Shown in pieces: positions 4,558 through 7,760 of a DNA stretch of 7,760 bases. The notes below the pieces were generated by a model that worked only from the letters and a program-made list of their open reading frames with translations, searched no databases and was not told the DNA's origin. This stretch comes from an uncultured bacterium (GTDB taxonomy: Bacteria; Bacillota; Clostridia; Oscillospirales; Acutalibacteraceae). Both the position numbers and the translations under genes were made by a program. The stretch is taken from NCBI GenBank assembly GCA_905215855.1, contig CAJMRT010000063.1, forward strand, positions 1 to 7,760. The letters are read 5' to 3'. Each line of letters opens with the position of its first letter. Position 1 is the first letter of the stretch.

Positions 4558-5859
4558 ATGAGTAAATTAAGCGAAAGAAATCTTAAATTTGAAACAAAAC
4601 AGCTTCACATCGGTCAGGAAACAGCAGACCCTGTAACAGACGCAAGAGCAGTTCCGATTTATGCAACTACCTCTTATGTATTCCACAACAGTCAGCATGC
4701 CGCAGACCGCTTTGCACTCAAAGATGCAGGTAACATCTACGGCAGACTTACAAACCCGACAGAGGATGTTTTTGAAAAGAGAATTGCAGCTCTTGAGGGC
4801 GGCACAGCAGCTCTTGCAGTTGCATCAGGTGCAGCGGCAGTTTCATATGCACTCCAGGCTCTTGCAAAAGCAGGCGACAACATTGTAGCCGCAAAGACAA
4901 TCTACGGCGGCACATACAACTGGCTTGAGCATACATTCTCAGAGTACGGTGTAACAACAAAGTTTGTTGATCCTGACGAGGAAAACGCATTTGAAAATGC
5001 AATTGACGAAAACACAAAGGCTGTTTTCATTGAATCACTCGGTAACCCCAATTCAAATATTATTGATATTGAAGAAGTAGCAAATATTGCTCATTCACAC
5101 AAGATTCCGCTTGTAATCGACAGCACATTCGCTACACCTTATCTTCTCAGACCGTTTGAGTACGGCGCAGATATCGTTGTTCATTCGGCTACAAAGTTTA
5201 TCGGCGGTCACGGTACGGCTCTCGGCGGTGTAATTGTTGAAAGCGGTAAGTTTGACTGGGCTGCATCAGGCAAGTTCCCACAGTTCTCAGAGCCTAACGC
5301 ATCATATCACGGTGCAGTATTTACAGAGGCCGCTCCGGGTGCTGCTCTTGTAACTTATGTTCGTGCCATTCTCCTCAGAGATACAGGCGCTACACTTTCA
5401 CCGTTCCACGCATTTATGTTCCTTCAGGGTCTTGAAACACTTTCACTTCGTGTTGAACGCCATGTTGAAAATGCACTCAAGGTTGTTGACTTCCTCTCTA
5501 AGAACCCGAAGGTAGAAAATGTTAATCATCCTTCGCTTCCTGACAGCAAGTACAATGCTCTTTACAAAAAGTATTTCCCGAAGGGTGCAGGCTCAATCTT
5601 CACATTTGAAATCAAGGGTGACGCTGAAACTGCAAAGAAATTCATCGACCACCTCGAAGTATTCTCACTTCTTGCAAATGTTGCAGATGTTAAATCTCTT
5701 GCAATTCACCCTGCATCAACAACTCATTCACAGCTCAGTGAGGCAGAGCTTGCAGAACAGGGCATTAAGCCAAACACTATCAGACTTTCAATCGGCACAG
5801 AGAATATCGACGATATTATCTATGACCTTCAGGAAGCATTTGATTCACTTGATGACTGA
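4558..5859 (+). CDS. metY: O-acetylhomoserine sulfhydrylase (aminocarboxypropyltransferase)
   Basis: PLP enzyme of the Cys/Met metabolism family, cytoplasmic, 433 residues as expected for MetY. It joins O-acetylhomoserine and sulfide to give homocysteine and acetate, the direct sulfhydrylation route to methionine. Visible landmarks are YGRLTNPT (61-68, cofactor phosphate contacts from the partner subunit), the Tyr of TIYGGTYN (near 117) that stacks on the cofactor, D188 in VIDSTFATPYLLRP, and the cofactor-bearing K213 in HSATKFIGGHGT. HPASTTHSQL near 385 is the usual substrate carboxylate region. Length and the insertion around 235-275 favour MetY over cystathionine gamma-synthase. A TGAGGA site lies seven bases before the ATG. 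It shares an operon with cysK, 36 bp downstream, and follows a leader with a possible Cys attenuator. Confidence 0.93.
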   Translation: MSKLSERNLKFETKQLHIGQETADPVTDARAVPIYATTSYVFHNSQHAADRFALKDAGNIYGRLTNPTEDVFEKRIAALEGGTAALAVASGAAAVSYALQALAKAGDNIVAAKTIYGGTYNWLEHTFSEYGVTTKFVDPDEENAFENAIDENTKAVFIESLGNPNSNIIDIEEVANIAHSHKIPLVIDSTFATPYLLRPFEYGADIVVHSATKFIGGHGTALGGVIVESGKFDWAASGKFPQFSEPNASYHGAVFTEAAPGAALVTYVRAILLRDTGATLSPFHAFMFLQGLETLSLRVERHVENALKVVDFLSKNPKVENVNHPSLPDSKYNALYKKYFPKGAGSIFTFEIKGDAETAKKFIDHLEVFSLLANVADVKSLAIHPASTTHSQLSEAELAEQGIKPNTIRLSIGTENIDDIIYDLQEAFDSLDD

Positions 5860-5895
5860 TTTTAATTTGTTGAATTTTGAAAGGACTTGATTTTT

Positions 5896-6828
5896 GTGAG
5901 CAAAGTATATACAAGTGTAACAGAACTTATCGGTAGAACACCGCTTATCGAACTCGTTAATATAGAAAAGAAATATGACCTCAAGGCAAAGGTTGTTGCA
6001 AAGCTTGAACTCTTTAACCCTGCCGGCAGTGTTAAGGACAGAGTGGCAAGAGCTATGGTTGAGGACGCTGAAAAGAGCGGTAAGCTCAAAAAGGGTTCAA
6101 CAATCATTGAACCGACATCAGGTAACACGGGTATCGGTCTTGCATCGGTAGCTACTGCAAAGGGCTACAAGACAATCCTCACAATGCCCGAAACAATGAG
6201 CGTTGAGAGAAGAAACCTCCTCAAGGCATACGGTGCTGAAATCGTTCTTACTGACGGTACAAAGGGTATGAGCGGTGCAATTGCAAAGGCCAAAGAGCTT
6301 GAAAAGGAAATTGACGGCGGTATTATCCTCGGTCAGTTTGAGAATCCTGCTAACCCTAAGGCTCATTTTGATACAACGGGTCCGGAAATTTGGGAGGATA
6401 CGGACGGCAATGTTGATTTCTTCATTGCAGGTGTCGGCACAGGCGGTACACTCAGCGGTGTGGGTAACTTTCTCAAATCAAAGAAGGCTGATGTAAAGGT
6501 TGTTGCAGTTGAGCCGCAGACTTCTCCCGTACTTTCGGAAGGTCACGGCGGTCCTCATAAGATTCAGGGTATCGGCGCAGGCTTTGTTCCCGATACTCTC
6601 GACACAAAGGTGTATGACGAAATTCTTCCGATTGCTAACGAAGCCGCTTTCTCAAATGCAAATGATATTGCAAAGACAGAAGGTATCCTCGTAGGTATCT
6701 CTTCAGGAGCCGCTCTTGCAGCCGCAATTGAGCTTGCCAAGCGTGAAGAAAACGCAGGCAAGACAATCGTTGCATTGTTCCCCGACACAGGTGAGCGTTA
6801 CCTCTCAACAGGTGTATTTAACAGCTAA
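5896..6828 (+). CDS. cysK: Cysteine synthase A (O-acetylserine sulfhydrylase)
   Basis: Fold-type II PLP enzyme, 310 residues, that makes cysteine from O-acetylserine and sulfide. Motifs are complete: NPAGSVKDR with the cofactor Lys at K47, PTSGNTGIG (73-81, substrate-binding loop), the phosphate loop GVGTGGT (179-185), GPHKIQGIGAGFVPD (219-233), and GISSGAA (267-273). The start is GTG 5896, with AAAGGA (5880-5885) ten bases before it; the in-frame TTG at 5887 is almost on top of that site and would add residues not usual in CysK. It is the second gene of the metY operon, without an intervening terminator. No cysE is in view, so the O-acetylserine source is elsewhere. In Bacillus, CysK also binds CymR and helps sense cysteine; the Rrf2 neighbour makes this worth considering but it is not shown by the sequence. 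Confidence 0.95.
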   Translation: MSKVYTSVTELIGRTPLIELVNIEKKYDLKAKVVAKLELFNPAGSVKDRVARAMVEDAEKSGKLKKGSTIIEPTSGNTGIGLASVATAKGYKTILTMPETMSVERRNLLKAYGAEIVLTDGTKGMSGAIAKAKELEKEIDGGIILGQFENPANPKAHFDTTGPEIWEDTDGNVDFFIAGVGTGGTLSGVGNFLKSKKADVKVVAVEPQTSPVLSEGHGGPHKIQGIGAGFVPDTLDTKVYDEILPIANEAAFSNANDIAKTEGILVGISSGAALAAAIELAKREENAGKTIVALFPDTGERYLSTGVFNS

Positions 6829-6858
6829 TAAGTAATTGGATTACTTCCCGATATTGAT

Positions 6859-6895
6859 AAAGGACAGCCACGCAGACTGTCCTTTGTCTTTTTTT
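6859..6895 (+). terminator. Terminator of the metY-cysK operon
   Basis: AAAGGACAG (6859-6867) pairs perfectly with CTGTCCTTT (6877-6885) around a nine-base loop, followed by GTC and seven T. It lies 30 bp past the cysK stop. Confidence 0.9.
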
Positions 6896-6896
6896 A

Positions 6897-6925
6897 TTGC
6901 AACCGTTAATTCGATATGGTACAAT
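6897..6925 (+). promoter_or_regulatory. Promoter of trpF
   Basis: TTGCAA (6897-6902), a 17-bp spacer and TACAAT (6920-6925) with an extended -10 TG at 6917-6918. The predicted start near 6932 gives a very short leader of about 12 bases that begins at the Shine-Dalgarno site. It starts directly after the T-tract of the operon terminator. Confidence 0.75.
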
Positions 6926-6943
6926 TATTTTGTAGGTGAGTTT

Positions 6944-7558
6944 ATGAAAGTTAAAATTTGCGGAATTACATCCGCCGAAGATATTAAGATAGTAAATGCC
7001 TGCAAACCCGATTTTGCGGGCTTTGTAATGTTCTTTCCAAAGAGTAAGCGGAATATTTCTCCCAAAACCGCCAAGAGCCTGATTGAAACGCTTGATAAAA
7101 ATGTTTTGTCGGTTGCAGTAACTGTTTCTCCGACTCTTGAACAGGTGAAAACTGCATACGACTGCGGTTTTGATTACATTCAGATTCACGGTGAGGTTGA
7201 AGAAGATGTGCTTTCACATCCATATCTAAAGGTAATCCGTGCGTTTAATGTGAGCGACCTTGAAAAGTTTGACGAATACAGAATGAACACAAATATTGTG
7301 GGGTATGTTTTTGACGCACACGAACCCGGCAGCGGAAAAACCTTTGACTGGACAATGCTTGAAAATCTGACTCGTGATGATAAATTGTTTATGCTTGCAG
7401 GCGGTCTGAATCCCGAAACCGTTGCAAAAGCCGTAAAAGCCGTTAAACCTGACGGAGTTGATGTAAGTTCGGGTGTTGAAAATTCAAACGGCAACGGTAA
7501 AGATTTTGAAAAAGTGAAGAAATTTATAATATCGGCTCGAAGCGAAATAAAACAGTAA
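6944..7558 (+). CDS. trpF: Phosphoribosylanthranilate isomerase
   Basis: Cytoplasmic (beta/alpha)8-barrel enzyme of tryptophan synthesis, 204 residues, normal for the family. It rearranges N-(5-phosphoribosyl)anthranilate to the 1-deoxyribulose form. The opening VKICGIT carries the catalytic base C6; SKRNISP (34-40) fits the conserved Arg loop; D124 in VFDAHEPGSGKTFDW is the expected general acid; AGGLNPETV (152-160) and VDVSSGVE (172-179) form the phosphate-binding end of the barrel. The ATG at 6944 has an AGGTGA site four bases upstream; a farther in-frame ATG at 6836 would read through the terminator and promoter and is rejected. No other trp gene is nearby, so it is a detached trp-pathway gene here. 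No clear terminator follows, so it may read on towards rpsF. Confidence 0.93.
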   Translation: MKVKICGITSAEDIKIVNACKPDFAGFVMFFPKSKRNISPKTAKSLIETLDKNVLSVAVTVSPTLEQVKTAYDCGFDYIQIHGEVEEDVLSHPYLKVIRAFNVSDLEKFDEYRMNTNIVGYVFDAHEPGSGKTFDWTMLENLTRDDKLFMLAGGLNPETVAKAVKAVKPDGVDVSSGVENSNGNGKDFEKVKKFIISARSEIKQ

Positions 7559-7564
7559 AAAATG

Positions 7565-7592
7565 TTGACAAACCGTGATTTTATGTTATAAT
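7565..7592 (+). promoter_or_regulatory. Promoter of the rpsF operon
   Basis: Consensus TTGACA (7565-7570), 16-bp spacer and TATAAT (7587-7592), with an extended -10 TG at 7584-7585. This is the strongest promoter in the window, as expected for a ribosomal protein gene. It begins only seven bases past the trpF stop. Predicted start near 7599. Confidence 0.88.
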
Positions 7593-7597
7593 AAATC

Positions 7598-7650
7598 TGT
7601 TATGTTGTGTACATAACAATCCTTGCGGTGAAAACCGCCATAATGTCCAG
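7598..7650 (+). promoter_or_regulatory. Structured rpsF leader, candidate S6:S18 autoregulatory element
   Basis: TGTTATGT (7598-7605) pairs with ACATAACA (7611-7618), and GCGGT (7625-7629) pairs with ACCGC (7634-7638) around a GAAA tetraloop. GTTATG could instead pair with CATAAT (7639-7644), enclosing the second hairpin. In many bacteria the S6:S18 complex binds an rpsF leader hairpin with a conserved CCG; an ACCGCC segment is present here, but I cannot align it to the published consensus. Its place and folding make autoregulation plausible. Confidence 0.4.
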
Positions 7651-7667
7651 AAGGAGGTGCAATATTA

Positions 7668-7760
7668 ATGGCAGTAACAGCTAATTACGAAACAGTAATG
7701 ATCGTTTCAATGAAGAAGGGCGAAGAAGGTATTCAGGCCATCGTTGAAAAGTTCAAGGCT
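7668..7760 (+). CDS. rpsF: Ribosomal protein S6, N-terminal part (runs off the window)
   Basis: The first 31 codons are seen. ANYETVMIVSMKKGEEGIQ followed by AIVEKFK matches the first strand and helix of S6, a small-subunit protein that partners S18 at the platform of the ribosome. Compared with typical S6 the N-terminus has a short MAVTA extension before the conserved YE. A perfect AAGGAGGTG site (7651-7659) lies eight bases before the ATG. Usual neighbours are ssb and rpsR downstream, outside this window. Confidence 0.9.
   Translation, partial: MAVTANYETVMIVSMKKGEEGIQAIVEKFKA

Noticed and set aside
5887..5895. TTG start for cysK
   Set aside because: It is one base from the AAAGGA site, too close to be used; GTG at 5896 gives the usual CysK N-terminus.
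6836..6943. N-terminal extension of trpF from the ATG at 6836
   Set aside because: It reads through the cysK terminator hairpin and the trpF promoter; the ATG at 6944 has a good Shine-Dalgarno site and starts at the conserved VKICGIT.

Overview
The window looks like chromosomal DNA from a moderately low-GC, spore-forming Gram-positive anaerobe of the class Clostridia, most like the gut Ruminococcaceae/Oscillospiraceae. The evidence is an intact sporulation sigma factor with a pro-sequence, strong AGGAGG-type Shine-Dalgarno sites, TTG and GTG starts placed by such sites, and a threonine-rich lipoprotein typical of these gut bacteria. The genus is an inference.

Layout. Positions 1-357 hold no convincing gene. 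They carry two perfect 55-bp direct repeats 198 bp apart, each followed by a different hairpin, and two strong terminator-like hairpins. On the minus strand follow a secreted lipoprotein of unknown function (358-1095) and sigK (1210-1905). A divergent promoter region (1906-2121) separates sigK from a purine-family permease (NCS2/AzgA family, 2122-3516), which ends in a strong terminator. Next comes a single-gene unit with its own promoter and terminator: an Rrf2-family regulator (3674-4099) with three cysteines placed like those of IscR.

A long regulatory region (4100-4557) precedes metY (O-acetylhomoserine sulfhydrylase) and cysK (cysteine synthase), which form one operon ending at a terminator near 6859-6895. 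Then come a stand-alone trpF with its own promoter, and rpsF (ribosomal protein S6), cut off by the window end and preceded by a structured leader.

How the parts work together. Rrf2, metY and cysK form a sulfur-assimilation module: the enzymes make homocysteine and cysteine from sulfide, and the regulator is the obvious candidate controller. Two copies of a dyad close to CCTACT-AAGCC-AATAGG flank a strong metY promoter, one upstream of -35 and one just past the predicted start of transcription. The leader then contains a 15-codon reading frame with an excellent Shine-Dalgarno site that encodes MKNLRFKRCCSNARM. Its two adjacent Cys codons form the 5' strand of a 7-bp stem closed by a perfect complement about 40 nt downstream. 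This is the layout of a cysteine-sensing leader-peptide attenuator stacked on a transcriptional repressor circuit, and it is the most interesting thing in the window.
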